This document shows positions 1 through 12,914 of a stretch of 64,000 bases of DNA, piece by piece. The notes beneath the pieces were generated by a model that saw only the letters and a program-made list of their open reading frames with translations, did no database searches and was not told where the DNA came from. Location: positions 343,001 through 407,000 of the forward strand of contig JAFEUB010000314.1 of the NCBI GenBank assembly GCA_024529925.1. The letters are read 5' to 3'. Each line of letters starts with the position of its first letter. The first letter of the stretch is position 1. This stretch comes from Ophthalmolycus amberensis. Taxonomy: Eukaryota > Chordata > Actinopteri > Perciformes > Zoarcidae. The position numbers and the translations under genes were made by a program.

Positions 1-720
1 AAAGGTTACGAGAGGCATGCTGCAGAAGATGTCAGTTAGAATTGAAAACCCCAAGGTGTCCTAAAAGTTTCCTTTTGTTTAAGTGTCAGTCAGGTTGTCA
101 AACCACAGAATGCTTTACGTCCTTCCTCATTTTTCTTAGTGAGGCAGGAATTTCTCCTCCTTGGCCGCTCCCAGGCCCTTTGGAGGAAACAAAAGCAACT
201 GAGAGAAAATATATCCTTTCTTCTTGAACTGATGTATTTTAATCAGTTCAAATTGGCATTTAATTCATGGATTTTATACATTTATAAATTAAGTGTCAAT
301 TTGATGATCAGCTGTTTTTTTAGTGTGTGTCTGTGTATGTGATCAAATGTAAAAGATATGCATAATTATCAACAAAAATCTGACTTCTAATCAATATCAC
401 TGTTTTTTGTAGTAATTACATGACAATTCAAAGAACTAAGTCAAAATGAATATAAATGTCTCAAAACAAATATCTTTCTTTTTCATTTATGTCTTCCACC
501 AGAATTATGCTTATACTTTACTTGCATGTGTTTTGTTCCAATTTATTTTCAATTGCCTCAGAGAAAAACATATTGTCCAGTAGAGAGTATTGACAGTGAC
601 CCATCATGCATACTTGCACACCTGTTGTATAACTTGGCTTAAGTTTCAGACTCAATTCTATAATTGAGTATTTAACTGTATAAGTTTGCTCTGAGAATGT
701 GCACCTTATTTAACATGATC

Positions 721-1219
721 ACTCTCTTGGAACTGGCAGCAGCATGTGTTACACTTTGTTTTTGTCTCATTGTCCTTCCTCATGTTTCTTAGTGAGGCAG
801 GATTTCCCCTCCTTGGCCACCCACACGTCCTTATGAGGAAACTAAAACTACCCAGAGAAAAGTATCCTTCCTTCTTGACCTGATGTATTTTACAGTTGAT
901 GTATTTTACAGTTGATGGATGCAGTCAGTTTTCCCTTTGTGGTGTAGAAAGAGGTCTATCCTGATGTTTAGCTTTTTTTCTGGTTTTGGAGGACGGTGTT
1001 CTTGGCAACAGTTGGCTCAGTACGACTTTTACTGTGGTTGGGCAGTACAAGCAGAGCGATGGGGAGAGGGGAGTCTTGCAGTCTAGTATTCGGGTCAGTT
1101 TATCAGTGAGTCAAAGGTGTTGTCCAGGTGGACGGGGCAGATTGTGTTCATGGATGTAATCATCTAAGGTGGTGTCATTGAGAAAGCGTCTGAACAGATT
1201 TTGGTCCAAGAGTCATTAT
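721..1219. repeat. dispersed repeat 'Rep-A', copy a
   Basis: This stretch recurs almost unchanged at 21,620-22,075 and, split by a LINE, at 18,160-18,250 plus 20,846-21,124. A more diverged piece, sharing the segment after 'ccttcctcat', lies at about 110-240. I see no coding potential and no clear terminal repeats, so the class is unknown. It could be part of an old LTR or non-autonomous element. Confidence 0.6.
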
Positions 1220-1515
1220 CTAGTGCTACAGATAAATCTCTTTCCCATTCAGTGATAGAGAGAGAGATTCAGAGTCACATCAGAGTTTTATCAGGTGATG
1301 TCAGCTTGACTACTTCTTCTGCTAGTGTGGATGGTTGAAGATAGTTATGTTTGAAGTTAACCCTGTGAACAATAATGATGATTAGTGTTTTTTTGTCCTG
1401 AAGGAATTCATTGTTATGACATAGTTGTGCTGTACAGTATCCATAGTAATATTTGAAAGCACTCATAGTGTTTTAAGGAGGAGCTGATAAATGGAGGGAT
1501 GAGATATCTGGTTCG

Positions 1516-1960
1516 TTGAATTGTTGGTCACCCTGTGGACCCACCACCCGCAGGGACAAGCATCAGGGTCGGGTGCAATGCAGACCGGGCGGCGCGTCAG
1601 GCCGGAGGCCTGGGCGAGCCTATCGCCGGCAGCATAGACTAGCTCTAGGGACGTGGAACGTCACCTCGCTAGCGGGGAAAGAGCCAGAGCTGGTGCAGGA
1701 GGTGGAGCGATACCAGCTAGATATAGTTGGACTCACCTCCACACACAGCACTGGTTTTGGAACCAAGCTCCTGGAGAGGGGTTGGACTTTGTCCTTTTCC
1801 GGAGTTGCCCAGGGTGAGAGGCGCCGGGTGGAAGTGGAGATACTCACGAGCCCCCAGCTGAGCGGCGCTGTGTTGGAGTTCTCCCCGGAGAACGAGAGGG
1901 TCGCCTCCATGCGCCTACGGGTTGCGGGGAGCAAGGCTCTGACTGTAGTTTGTGCTTATA
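1516..1960 (+). mobile_element. LINE fragment, endonuclease N-terminal part
   Basis: One frame encodes the start of an apurinic-endonuclease-like domain of a non-LTR retrotransposon. The strand-initial motif GTWNV is followed by a glutamate/valine-rich helix, DIVGL, and a later TVVCAY strand, which match the order in this fold. Homology ends near 1,960, and the rest of the 185-codon frame (to 2,073) reads into unrelated AT-rich DNA. The usual catalytic Glu after DIVGL is not evident (the copy reads LTSTHS). The fragment lacks reverse transcriptase and is a dead 5' piece. The LINE clade cannot be assigned from this segment. Confidence 0.75.
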
Positions 1961-2442
1961 ATTATACTGCAGAAAACCAGGAGTTGAATGGAGGTAATAA
2001 ACGCTCAACTGTACTGAATGCATTCCAATGTCAAGAACTCAGTTTTATTTATTTGACTCTCTTTAGCGTATAACTATAACTACACCAGCACAGACACTAG
2101 AGAAAATCTACTCCAACACCAGATATCATGTAAATATGTGATTTTGAATCGGTATATATCAGTAAACAATGTATGGCCACATTTCAATGTCCACAGACTG
2201 AAGACATGTAGTTTACATGTTCATTGATGATTTCAATAGATTTTACTTGGCAATTACTAATCATTTTCTTTTACTTACTTGTGTAGACAGACTAGCTATT
2301 GACATGACAGGCTGTCATCTTCACAGTGGGGCTTGGCCCAGTGGAAACAACAGAAATAATAATTTAATAAATAATTGTTTTACTTCTGGACTGCACATCA
2401 TTTAGTGCCTTTCTGCTGAACAGTAGACTGTATAAAACTGAC

Positions 2443-2583
2443 CTTCAACACACGTGCTGTGTTGACAACTGACTCCTTGCTGTTGGACCACTGCTTTGAT
2501 GGAGGGTCGTCTTCTCCTGCACGGTCAAGATCATCGGATGAATCTTCATCACCGACTCCCTTCATGAATGAGAAAATGTACAT
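2443..2583 (-). CDS. orphan first coding exon of a third VLIG copy
   Basis: This is a paralogue of the first exons at 16,301-16,421 and 63,811-63,949. It starts MYIFSFMKGVGDEDSSDDL and continues with an acidic stretch and a DDPPSK motif. It ends at the same donor (GTCAGT). Relative to the other two copies it carries 2 extra nucleotides near its 3' end, so the exon would end in phase 0 instead of phase 1. No linker or FN3 exon follows in the 2.4 kb to the left. It is therefore either a relic or the start of a gene whose remaining exons lie beyond the window edge with a different splice arrangement. Confidence 0.5.
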
Positions 2584-2710
2584 TTTCAGGTGTGATGAAT
2601 CAACTCATAATGTCATACACATTATTTAATAAGATAGTATTTCCATTTTAATTTATTCTTGTTTAGATATACAAACAGGCTGTTTACCTTCATTGTGGGT
2701 ACAGTGTCAG

Positions 2711-2729
2711 CCCCCCCCCCCCCCCCCCC
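2711..2729. repeat. C homopolymer run
   Basis: Nineteen consecutive C residues, followed by a short CA run. It lies just upstream of the orphan VLIG first exon (minus strand sense). Confidence 0.9.
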
Positions 2730-4876
2730 ACACACTTGGTTGGGGATTCTCGTTCCAGTTTGCTGCAAACTGAAAAGAGGGCTCGGATCTCCCAAACGGG
2801 GTAAAAGCCACAACAGTTGACAACTGCTGTTTCTGATTCAGTATTTTTCTTTCGGGGGAGAATGTGCAGGCCTACAGCTCGGCGATGCCCCGCTTTCCCT
2901 CACTGAGATTCTCTGATACGGATTTTAAACATGGGTCATGGGTAATGCTGGAACACGTGGTAGCCTACGTCCGGTATGGGAGAAGTTAGTCACCGGTGCT
3001 GTCTTTGCTTGTGCTCTAGCTATAGCCTGTTTGTTTTCTATTTTATTACTGCCTAACGGGGTGGCGGGGAGGGACAGAAGGGAGAGGAATATACCCGGCT
3101 GCTCCTGTCAGAGATTTTGTAAGCCCTCTGAAAGGGAAATGTGCACAATGTAAAACACAAAACAACTGATTTGGGCGTTCTGCAGGTGGATAGATGCAGT
3201 GGAACCGATGATGGACAGTAGGGCAAGGAAACACAGCCACAACACAGCAACAATGAAACCACCAGAGGTGAAAACTGAAACAAGGTATTTAGTTTGGTCT
3301 GTTCTTTATCCCTGTCTATTTTATAAGCTAACACTGGAGGGCGCCATTGTGGCTGCTTTACGCAGACTGCCCACTCTGAGGAAACTGGATGTGAAGAAAA
3401 ATACCAAACTGTGTGGCAGGACAGAGAGAGACACACAACATCTGGAAGAGGATCAAAACTGTACATTTCTAAGTGTAAGAATCAAACAGACAAAATATTT
3501 GTAAATATTAAGTTTCTTGTTTGTTTTTCTTTTTCTTTTTTGAGTGAATGAATGAAATGCCTATTTTGTGACAACAAAAGACAACAGGTGCAGTTTGCAA
3601 CAACAACAAAAATGGCCGCCAGATTGAGGTTTCAAATTCATTGGTGAGTAAAGAAATGCTTTCCACTGATAATTATTCATGCCTTTACAAAATAACTTTT
3701 GTTTCTTTACTTTGTCCCACATTGCCCATAATCATGTGGGCATCCTGTAGCATCATGATTCTAACCAGGAGAGTCACTGTAGCAGAAATGCATCTTCACT
3801 GCAGCCCCCACACGACAGAGGGCCTAAGATGCTGTAGTCAACTCTGCTAGTTTTTAATTTAAGACTGTGGCTTCATCGCTCTTTGTTTTGGGGTTGTAGT
3901 CGATGGAACAACTTCTCTGCGTATATTTTTTCCTTCTTTGTTTTCTCCTTTTATTTTGAAATATGTCTTGTGGTCCAACTATACTGCTGATGAGAGCCTA
4001 AGAGCCCTGACAAAAGTCTGCTTTGACCGGCTGATGATGTAATGGTGGAGGGGCGTGGCCAGTGATTCATGGTCAGGACTTCTAAACACAAAGTGCAGCC
4101 AACTAAATATTCTTCCACTTCACATGTAGCAGTGTTTACATGGAGCTACTTGATCACATGTGGGACAGACATGAGGGCTTTGATACCATACGATGCCTCG
4201 TAGAGAAATGAGATCACACAGGTGGTCTGACTTCTTCCCTCCACACACTGTGTTGCATTGTGGGTGTGGAGGTTGTGTTGACCTTACAGTGATGTGATGT
4301 AGCAGTGGAGAGCTTCATGCTCCAAACAGTTGAGAGATGAAATGTTCAGTAAATCTTAAAGTCCAGTGCACTTTTAAAGCCCGAGCATGTGTTTAACAGT
4401 GGATCAGACTGGATGTATGTGGACACACACTTAGCCTCGTCTGTGTTATGAAGGGATTTTGGTTTATTCTTATTTCAACGTGCCCGAAAACTGCAGTCAA
4501 GCAAACCAAAATGGCTTCATATCGCTGAGATAGTTGGAGATCTTGTGTCAGGTCAGTGGTGCATGGATGGGGACCACACAATTGGGAGGACAGTGACACA
4601 CACACCACACACACACACATAAATCTCCAGCTTGGTCTCGATTGCATCAAGTTGCACCTGTTGTCTTGTTTTTACATTCTTTGTTGAATTCAGAAACCCA
4701 AGACTTGAGACGAAGAAAAATGTTAAATAATGGAATTAAAAAAAATATGATTATTAAAAAAAAAGTATAGTAATACTATTTAAATAAATGCGGTGATGAT
4801 ATTTCTGTTTACTTTAGAAGTTATTATACACTGTATGCTGTGATTCTGATCTGGGAAACATTAAAGACATTCATAG

Positions 4877-5770
4877 TGTTGGGGATTTACCCTCGGGCAA
4901 AAAGCCCACCGTATAATCTGACTCCAAAGACTACACCTTCAGAAGGACCCCGCGCAGATCGTTTTGATTGGAATTACATTCGATGAACAGAAGACGGTAG
5001 ACGATCTATAAGTATTAACAATTTAATAAGTCAAGCATCAAAGCATAAAAAACATAGATCTATGGTTTCACAAAACACAAGAATTGATTAAGTATCCCTA
5101 GCAACAGACAGAAAGTCAGGGCTCGGTCCACGCATCTCTCCTCTCAGTGTTTTGTGAGCCCCGTTCTATCATTTCCCTGTTTCTTTATTCATTATCATGA
5201 GGAGTTGACCTTGTCCTGCACAGGGACGCGTTATCTTCACACACAGACACGCCAGGGTGAGGCCACTGTGTGTGTGGGAGTCCAGTCGTTCTCAGGGATA
5301 GCGAAGGTGCTGTTCCTGCAGGTTGCTACACAATATCTCACGGACTAACCCGCTTCACAACACATCTAGTTACGAGTTTAAGCTAAACCACCTGTGTCAG
5401 AGCGTCTTCTTTGTACGGGAAGCGCGTCAGTGCCTCACCCGGAGATTCAAGCCTTTGCTCTATGACCGTGGCACACTGGGTTAAGAGGTCGTCTGGGAAC
5501 CGGAAGGTCAACGGTTCGATCCCCGACTGGGACGTGTCACGTGTCGAAGTGTACCTGAGCAATACACTGAACCCCCGGCTCCCCGGGCGCCTGTCATTGG
5601 CAGCCCACTGCTCCCTATATACAGGGATGGGTAAAATGCAGAGAAAAATGTCCCCCTTAAAGGGATCAAGATAGCATGAATTCTATGACACACGCAACAC
5701 TATTGCAAATGAGCACACACATAATACTTATACGTTTAATGCCTGTAAATACCGTTAGCATATTTCTACA
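4877..5770. mobile_element. solo LTR with 4-bp target duplication
   Basis: The insertion starts TGTTGGGG and ends TTCTACA (TG...CA ends). It is flanked on both sides by ATAG (4,873-4,876 and 5,771-5,774). The paralogous site in block R, near 30,430, is empty and reads straight through a single 'atag'. No retroviral or Gypsy coding sequence is present. A SINE occupies 5,455-5,690 inside it. The 4-bp duplication fits many retrovirus-like and Gypsy-type elements; the family is not recognised. Confidence 0.7.
5455..5690 (+). mobile_element. tRNA-derived SINE
   Basis: A perfect RNA polymerase III B box (GGTTCGATCCC, about 5,513-5,523) follows an A-box-like segment (gtggcacactggg, about 5,469). 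The tRNA-like head is followed by a body with 'gagcaatacactgaaccccc', a layout common in fish tRNA-SINEs. The segment extends beyond tRNA length and lacks a foldable 3' acceptor arm at the right distance, so it is not a tRNA gene. Confidence 0.7.
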
Positions 5771-6592
5771 ATAGCCAGTCTGATGATTTTGTCTCTTTAT
5801 TGATATCGTGAACAAAAGTAAGTATAATTAATAAAGAAAAAAAATGATATTTTGAATCCTTTCAAAATGTAAATATGTGGAATCGGATACTTTACAGGAA
5901 AAAAATTGTTCTGAAAAAGAATTCACAAAAACTAACTTTTTCATGTATAAATGTAAATGATACCATATCTAGAATATTTATTTTCGTATAAAATGTAAAT
6001 ATATGTCATCGAATACTAATTGATATTAAAAAAACCATTACATATTCAGAGTTAAGAAGATAACGTTATACTCCGTTAGATAAGGGGAAATAACATTGTC
6101 ATGTATGACCTTCATGTTGACATTTAGACTACATGATTTTTTAATACATTAAAATGTAAATACTTTGCATCAGATCTTTAAATGTATATTCACATAGATT
6201 CTAACGTTCACGTAACCATCACATAAACAGTGGTGTTTAAAAAAGCAGAACAAAATTTGTTTTGTATCAGATACTTACACATCACACACAAGTTGATTAA
6301 AACAATCTTTCTGCCATGTAACAATGTGAACAAGACCATAGATAGACAGAATGATTCAACAATCTAAATATGTGGAATTTGATACGTTGCAGAACCAAAA
6401 AAAATGTATTTGGAGTAGAAGAGACAACATGAACCTAAATATGTAGATATTTGGAAACAGATAATTAACTGAAATAAAAAGAGACTTAAAAAGTTGAGTA
6501 AAAAAACAACATATTCTGCTCAATGGGATAAGAAGACAACTTACACTTATGCATGTTGACATTCAGACTGAATGAGGGTTTAAAAGATTGGA

Positions 6593-6594
6593 AT

Positions 6595-6627
<33 letters not shown>

Positions 6628-7680
6628 TTTCTATAGCGCTTTTCAAGATACCCAAAGACGCGTTACAGGGCTGAGACAAATAGAACAAACAAATAAACAC
6701 AAAAAACAAAACTAAAAAAAGAATAACTGGAGAAGTTGCACTGAATGGGTCATGTAGGGGACGGTAGGGTGCAAGGCAAGGCAAGTTTATTTGTATAGCA
6801 CATTTCAACAACAAGGTAATTCAAAGTGCTTCACATAAAAACCATTAAAAGCATCAAAACATAAGGCAAAAGAAAAGGAGATTTAAAAACAATTAAAGAA
6901 ACAGTATAAGAAATACAATTCAGTAGTAAGATGCAGAAATGCAGGAAATTGATTAATATATTAATTGAATGTGGTTCAATTAAAGGCAGCAGCAAACAGA
7001 AAAGTCTTCAATCTTGATTTAAATGAGCTGAGGGTCTCAGCAGACCTGCAGCTTTCTGGGACTTTGTTCCAGATATGTGGAGCAGAAAAACTGAACGCTG
7101 CTTCTCCATGTTTAGTTCTGACTCTGGGAACAGAAAGTAGACCGGTCCCAGACGACCTGAGGGGTCGGGATGGTTCATAAGGTAGCAGCAGATCAGAGAT
7201 GTATTTTGGCCCAAACCATTCAGTGCTTTGTAAACCAACAGCAGGATTTTAAAGTCAATTCTTTGTTGGACAGGAAGCCAGTGCAAAGACATCAGAACTG
7301 GAGTGATGTGATCCACCCTCCTGGTCTTAGTGAGGACTCGAGCTGCAGCGTTCTGAATCAGCTGCAGCTTTCTGACGGACTTTTTACAGAGACCTGTAAA
7401 CACACCGTTACAGTAGTCCAGTCTGCTGAAGATAAATGCGTGGACAAGTTTTTCCAAATCCTGTTGAGACATAAGTCCTCTAATCCTTGATATATTCTTC
7501 AGGTGATAATAGGCTGATTTGCACCCCCTGGGTGCAGGGGTTAGCAGGTGAAGGCGAGGTTGAAGAGGTGGGTTTTGAGGGCTTGTTTGAATGATAGGGA
7601 GGGAGCCTCACGGATGTGGATGGGGAGGGCATTCCAGAGGGGAGGTGCAGCGGCTGAGAAGGCCCTGTCACCCAGGTCCG
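6593..7680 (-). mobile_element. LINE 3' end nested in another LINE 3' end
   Basis: The core (about 6,775-7,500, minus strand) encodes the C-terminal part of an L2-type LINE reverse transcriptase polyprotein. Readable segments include SRLDYCNGVFTGL, LIQNAAARVLTKT and LHWLPVQQRIDFK. The reading frame shifts near 7,170, and the 3' end is the typical 'ggcaaggcaagtttatttgtatagc' tail at 6,775. The flanks (6,593-6,774 with an (AAT)n tail, and 7,503-7,680) look like the two halves of a second LINE 3' end on the same strand, split by the core. Both are absent from block R, so they arrived after the duplication or were lost there. They lie in the likely 3' UTR/downstream region of gene 1. Confidence 0.7.
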
Positions 7681-8298
7681 GCTTGTCCGAATTGTAAATG
7701 TACTTCACAAAAAAGAATAGACAGATAAAACTGTCCTATTATGATTATACCACTTAGAGACTAAGTGGCATTTCAAAAGAAAGTAAAATAAAAATATTTG
7801 AGAATGGAAACATCACAGAAACAAAAAAACCCTGAAGAGGAGAGAGATGTCATTTGACTGACAGTCTACATCTTTTCACTGACAATATGACAATCATCTT
7901 CCACAAAAACATTTCTTTCAAAGTCTGATCAAGCTGTAAACATTTAGTATGTTTCGAACATGTGCCCCTTACACATAAATTGACTCAATATACATATATC
8001 TCAACAAGTATTTAAAATGTTCCACATCAAAATAAACATGGTTAAAGTGGATTATTTTCATTAAATATGTTAAATGTGATCTGAGCACTACAATGATTTT
8101 CTTATATTTTCCGATTGTAAGATGTTGTGTTGAAATATGTATACTCACTATATCTTCAACCTTGTCATCTTGTTATATCATGTTATTTGTGATTCTCCTC
8201 TAAATCATATAAAACAAGTAAGATCTAAATATCCACGAGAGGATAATGAATATATATATGAGGATGTGCACCTCTGTAATCACAAAGCATGTCGTCTC

Positions 8299-11200
8299 TC
8301 ACTTGGTGTTGAATGAGACTTTGATGCTTTCCTCTGCTTGCTTACATGTGATATGTTTCCATGTTTCAGGAATGTCAGCAGGCTTTGCATTGAATGCTTC
8401 GGCAAACTGCTTGTTGAACTTTGCCAGTACATATTTCCAGTAGTCTGATGCCTGAAGGCTTGCATCTGGAGCAATTCTCCAGTCTGGGAAAATGGCCGCG
8501 TAATCCTTGTAGGGGTGCCATTCACCATTTGTAGCAGCGCAGCGAAAACGCCCGCCACTGATCACAGAGGAGGAGCATACGTCAGTGGAGAGTTTATTTG
8601 TCCCAGAGGACCTGATTCTACCCAGAGCCTCTGGCCGATGTAGTGAAGCAAAGTGTTCACCATGTTCTTTTCCTCCTGCCTCACAAGGCGCTTCACAGAA
8701 TGGACACTGTTTACCACATCCAATCAGTTTGGTGAAAAGCTCGTTCTGAGGATTCACATTTAATTTTTTGAGTTTCATTTGCATGTTTGTTTTTTTAAAC
8801 TTCTCTTGAAGGTCTTGTGCCATGTCCTTCACACACTCAGTCAGCCAGTGAGCAAACTGTTCCTGGTCGGCATTGTTCAGGATCATGAAAGCACCAAGAG
8901 CAACTTGGGAAATGACCAGTTTATCACCAAGTCCCTGACAGACATTTTTAACAAATGACTTCAAGTTGCCTCTCTTTTCTGTTTTAGCTTTGTTGACAGC
9001 TCTATTTATGCTCCTGATACTTGACTGAACATGTTCATCCTCAAACTCAAACATCATAGACCCTTTTGAGAAGTGTTCCACTATTTGGTTGAGTATCCAT
9101 TTCTTTACATATTCTTCATAAGAGCAAATGTAGCTCCGATAGTTTTCAAAGTCATTTTTTGATTGCAAATCCAGTAAAACTGAATACTGGAAGAACATTC
9201 GTGTGCTGAACGTCTGGTTTGTCTTCATTTCACCAATGATATCAGGACCCAAGGAACGGTAGACAAAGTCTTCGACTGCAGGCCTCAAGCAGCGATCCGT
9301 GAATTCATCTGCCTTCTTCTGGCACTGGTCTCGTTCATGGAACACATCTTTAAAATCAGTGCGGAACTTTTCCTTGTTTTGGTTCAGACATCTGTAGGGA
9401 TCATTATCACGTATGAAATCCTCATGCAGTTTCTGAAACTGTCTGGCTGCAACTCCACAGATGTGCTGTTTCAGAGAAACTTCAAACTCGATCTCTATCT
9501 TGACACTCTGATTGTTTTGCAGCCTCTCGTCAATCATGTGTAAGATCTCCTGGATGTAAGTGTCATGGTAATTGTTTTTTCTTTCCATTCTTTCAGTCAC
9601 AAACTGTGTGCAACTTGCAATGATACAGTCAGCTAGGTTTTGTACAGCCTTTACGTGATCTTCAATGTTAAAGAACTTGCTGACTTTGTGTTTAAGCTGG
9701 TTGTAAAATCCTTCCGCTGTATATTTGAAAGGCACCAGTCCACAATCTTTCAGATTTTTTTGACTTAATAATTCACATGCATGACTCCCCTTGTGTGCTA
9801 CATTGTCTCTCAGGCGGAAGGACACATTTGTGATGACATTTTTGGTCTTTTGTTTAGAAAAGGAGAGTTCATTTACTGTTTTTTCCCACATCTTATCAAA
9901 TTCTATGTCTAGCTCTTTGTCTTCCATCTTGACTTTTTTTTCCCGACATTTGTCTATCAATGCACACACTCTCCCCTCTAATTCTTTTGTGTGGTTCTCC
10001 TTGATTCTATCAAGTTCTGTCATCCCCTGTCTGATGTCAGCTGCTGCTGTGAGCTGATTAACCACAGAGCTCTCCATTTCTCGCCGAAGATTCTTTGCAC
10101 TGTTTGCAAAGTCCTCTCTGTATCCTTCAACTAGATAGACATGACCCTCTGTTTGCTTGAAGTACTTTGCCAGATTTTCAAGAAGCGTTGTCTCCCATTT
10201 AGACAGCTCTGTGCAAGCTTCACTTTTCAACTGTGTGAGAAGTTCTGACATGTCAGATACCTCAGATTTCACATCAAATTTACCGAAGTTGTTAATCTTT
10301 GTTTCTGCATTTGTAACCCATGTGTACATTTCTTTTTTGAATTCCCATTCCCATTTGTTGAATTCTGTGCACAGCCTCATGTATGCATCAGCCACCAGGC
10401 TGTTTCTGAAGCTGAAGATGAAGTTTTCATGCTTCACTGCATTCCAAAGACTTTTCATCCACTCTCTAAACTCCAAGATATTATTAGCGGATGATTCACA
10501 ACTTTCCAACATTTGAATTATGTTCTTCTTGAGCTCATACACAGCTTCGCTGTACCCTGCATTGACTGGTGCCATTGGTGGGTTTCCATTCCAGAGTCCA
10601 GGAATGTACCAGTTCCCAGTTGCCTGGGTCATCTCGTTTAACTGTTCCAAGAGCAGTTTCCTGTCTCGTAAGTTCTTGTCATGGGCTGAAACGTCTGACA
10701 CATTCTGGTGAACGAACTGACATTTGGGCTTTTTGCCCACCTCTTTCATCCTGAGGAAAGCATGCACAACTATTTGTAGGATGTCTTTCATATCTGTTGA
10801 ATTCTCCATTGCAATATTGATGATGGTGATATCACTCAGCCCCACAACAAATGTTGCAACCTCATTGTCGTGCTCATGGCTATTGTCCAGTTGTGCAAGC
10901 TCTGGTGACTTTAAGCCCTCGGTGTCAATGATCACCATGAAGTCACAGTTGAGTACTTTTTTAACATCTTCATTGATTCTGATGAGCAACATGAAGGCAC
11001 CTCGAGTGCATCGACCACTGCTGACTGCAAACTGCACTCCAAACATGGTGTTGAGGAGAGTGGACTTCCCTGTGCTCTGAACTCCAAGAACTGTGACTAC
11101 CAGTATCTTGCTCTTAGTAGACATCAAGTCATTGAGCTGAGAAAGAACATCACTAACCCATCTGAGAGGTATGTTGGATGCCTCTCCATCTACAAGCTCA

Positions 11201-12914
11201 AGAGGAAATCCATCAAGTAACAATTGTGCACATAGTTTGGGCAGATGCTGTAATTGTCGACGTGATAGGTCTGTTTCTGGAAGGGAAAGTGAAGCTTCAT
11301 AGATCTGACCCATTTCACGGAAGAAGTGTTCAGTCCCCAATGAGCTGTTGGAAAGTTGTCTGTCAATGTCTTTGATTTCTGCTTTGTTTTCAGAATTTTT
11401 GCATTTTTCTTTGTACTGCTCCCTGAGAACAGACAATTTCTCTCGAGACACGTTATCGAGGTTCATTCGCATCCATTTCAGGAAATAGCACCTCTCTGTC
11501 CCTGGGCTTGATATTGCATTGATGAAACATGTCATTGCATTTGACATGGCGCAAGAGTTTTGTTTTTCCCGAAGTTTTGTTTTCTGTATCTGAAGATTAC
11601 TTTTGTAGTCTTCTATTTTTTCAGCCCCGACATTTTGAAGCCGAAATTCTTCCTTCTCTAAGCGAGTCAGGTCCTTCCATATTTGGCCTTGCAAGGGCAG
11701 CTGAGCTTCTTTGTAGTCAAGGATATCTTGAATGTCAGCAGTGATGACGTCTGCATTTTTCTTGGCAGTCTGGCACTCTGAAGAGTCTTCATCAACGCAG
11801 ATCCCCTGTTTATGGGCAATGTGAGCCATCTGCTCGATTCCCATCTTCATCTTTGAGTTCTCAACTACATTGCTGACAGTTTCCCACAATTTATTGACAA
11901 AGTCTGCATCATTCTTTTGTTTAGTCTTCAAAAGGATGTTGCTGTTACTCAAGCCCAGCTTGGTTGCTACCTTTTTTAGAGCAGCTTTACTGGAGTCCTT
12001 GCTTTGATGGTTCCCAACCAAGAAGATCTGTGCCTTGTGGTGTTGGTTGGTCAGCAGCTCGCACTCAGAGTCCAAAGTGTCAAAGAACACAAAAACTGCT
12101 GCAGATGTCTCACACAAAAATGAAAATTGTGTTTCAAATGAAGCAATGTCCCCACGAAGGTTAGCTACAGTTACTGGCTCACTGAAGACGTCCATGTTTT
12201 TGTTTCCACAAGGAAGGTACCAAGTGACTTCAACCAGTCCATTGGATATTCTCTTTGGACTGTCACCACACTCTATATTATGATGAACAAAGGTGTCATG
12301 GTACTGCTGAGAATTGCTCAGAAGCTTATTGAGGATCTCTGACTTGGACAAGGAGCACTCACCCAGTCTCACAAAAGATATCATTGGAAGTTCAGAGAGA
12401 ACAATTCTGTCTTCAATAAAGCCTTTGGATTCTGAGAGGGACTGAGGTCTGTACTTTTTAACAATGTCTCTCAGGGCCCAAAGCATGAGTGTGCACTGCT
12501 TTGTGTCACAATTAGGAAGCAACAGAGGCACAGAAAACTGACACATAGACATTTTGAGTGCCATTTCCTGCCGTACAAAACCATCAGAACACAGAAAGAG
12601 GGCAGTGATTATGTCAAGGGGGTTTAGCATGTCACCCAAATGCAGATTTTCAAACAGATCATCAACATCTAACACTGTCTTTCCTGATGCAGCATCAACG
12701 TTTGACTCGCATGCAGATGTACATTTCGCATTCCTAGCTGTGACATTAACCATCATCAGTTTCTTTAGGAAGTACCATGGAAGATCTGAATTACACTTGG
12801 CCGGTTCATCAGTGATGGTCTTCTTGTCAATCTGAAGTATTGTGCTCAGGGATAGCTTCTCAGGGTAGAGCTGCTCCAACCCCAGATCCTCCAATAAGTT
12901 CTCTAGATGCGTCT
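8299..12914 (-). CDS. interferon-induced very large GTPase, main exon of gene 1
   Basis: This is a single uninterrupted exon of about 1,538 codons. The acceptor is cag|AGACGC at 12,914. The stop is at 8,299. Known role of the family: VLIG/GVIN proteins are large, cytosolic or nuclear, interferon-inducible GTPases of the dynamin/GBP-like group; their exact function in fish is not settled. Seen here: an N-terminal helical region (LEDLGLEQLYPEKL), a P-loop GVQSTGKST about residue 605, RCTRGA as switch-I region, DTEG about residue 656, and a VHQNV segment near residue 726 where a canonical NKxD would be. A long charged coiled-coil-rich middle follows, then a Cys/His cluster (CGKQCPFCEAPC...HGEH..SLH) near residues 1,390-1,415 and a conserved C-terminal block with EWHPYKDY and SDYWKYVLAKFN. 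Compared with gene 2 it lacks 22 codons after LNEMTQA. That loss falls in a segment I regard as typical of the family, so function may be altered. Confidence 0.93.

Noticed and set aside
5460..5540. Possible tRNA gene
   Set aside because: A and B boxes are present, but the sequence does not close into a full cloverleaf and continues as a SINE body.
9337..12835. Many plus-strand frames of 60-119 codons across the GTPase exon
   Set aside because: They are shadows of the minus-strand VLIG frame and recur in the gene 2 copy only because the DNA is duplicated.
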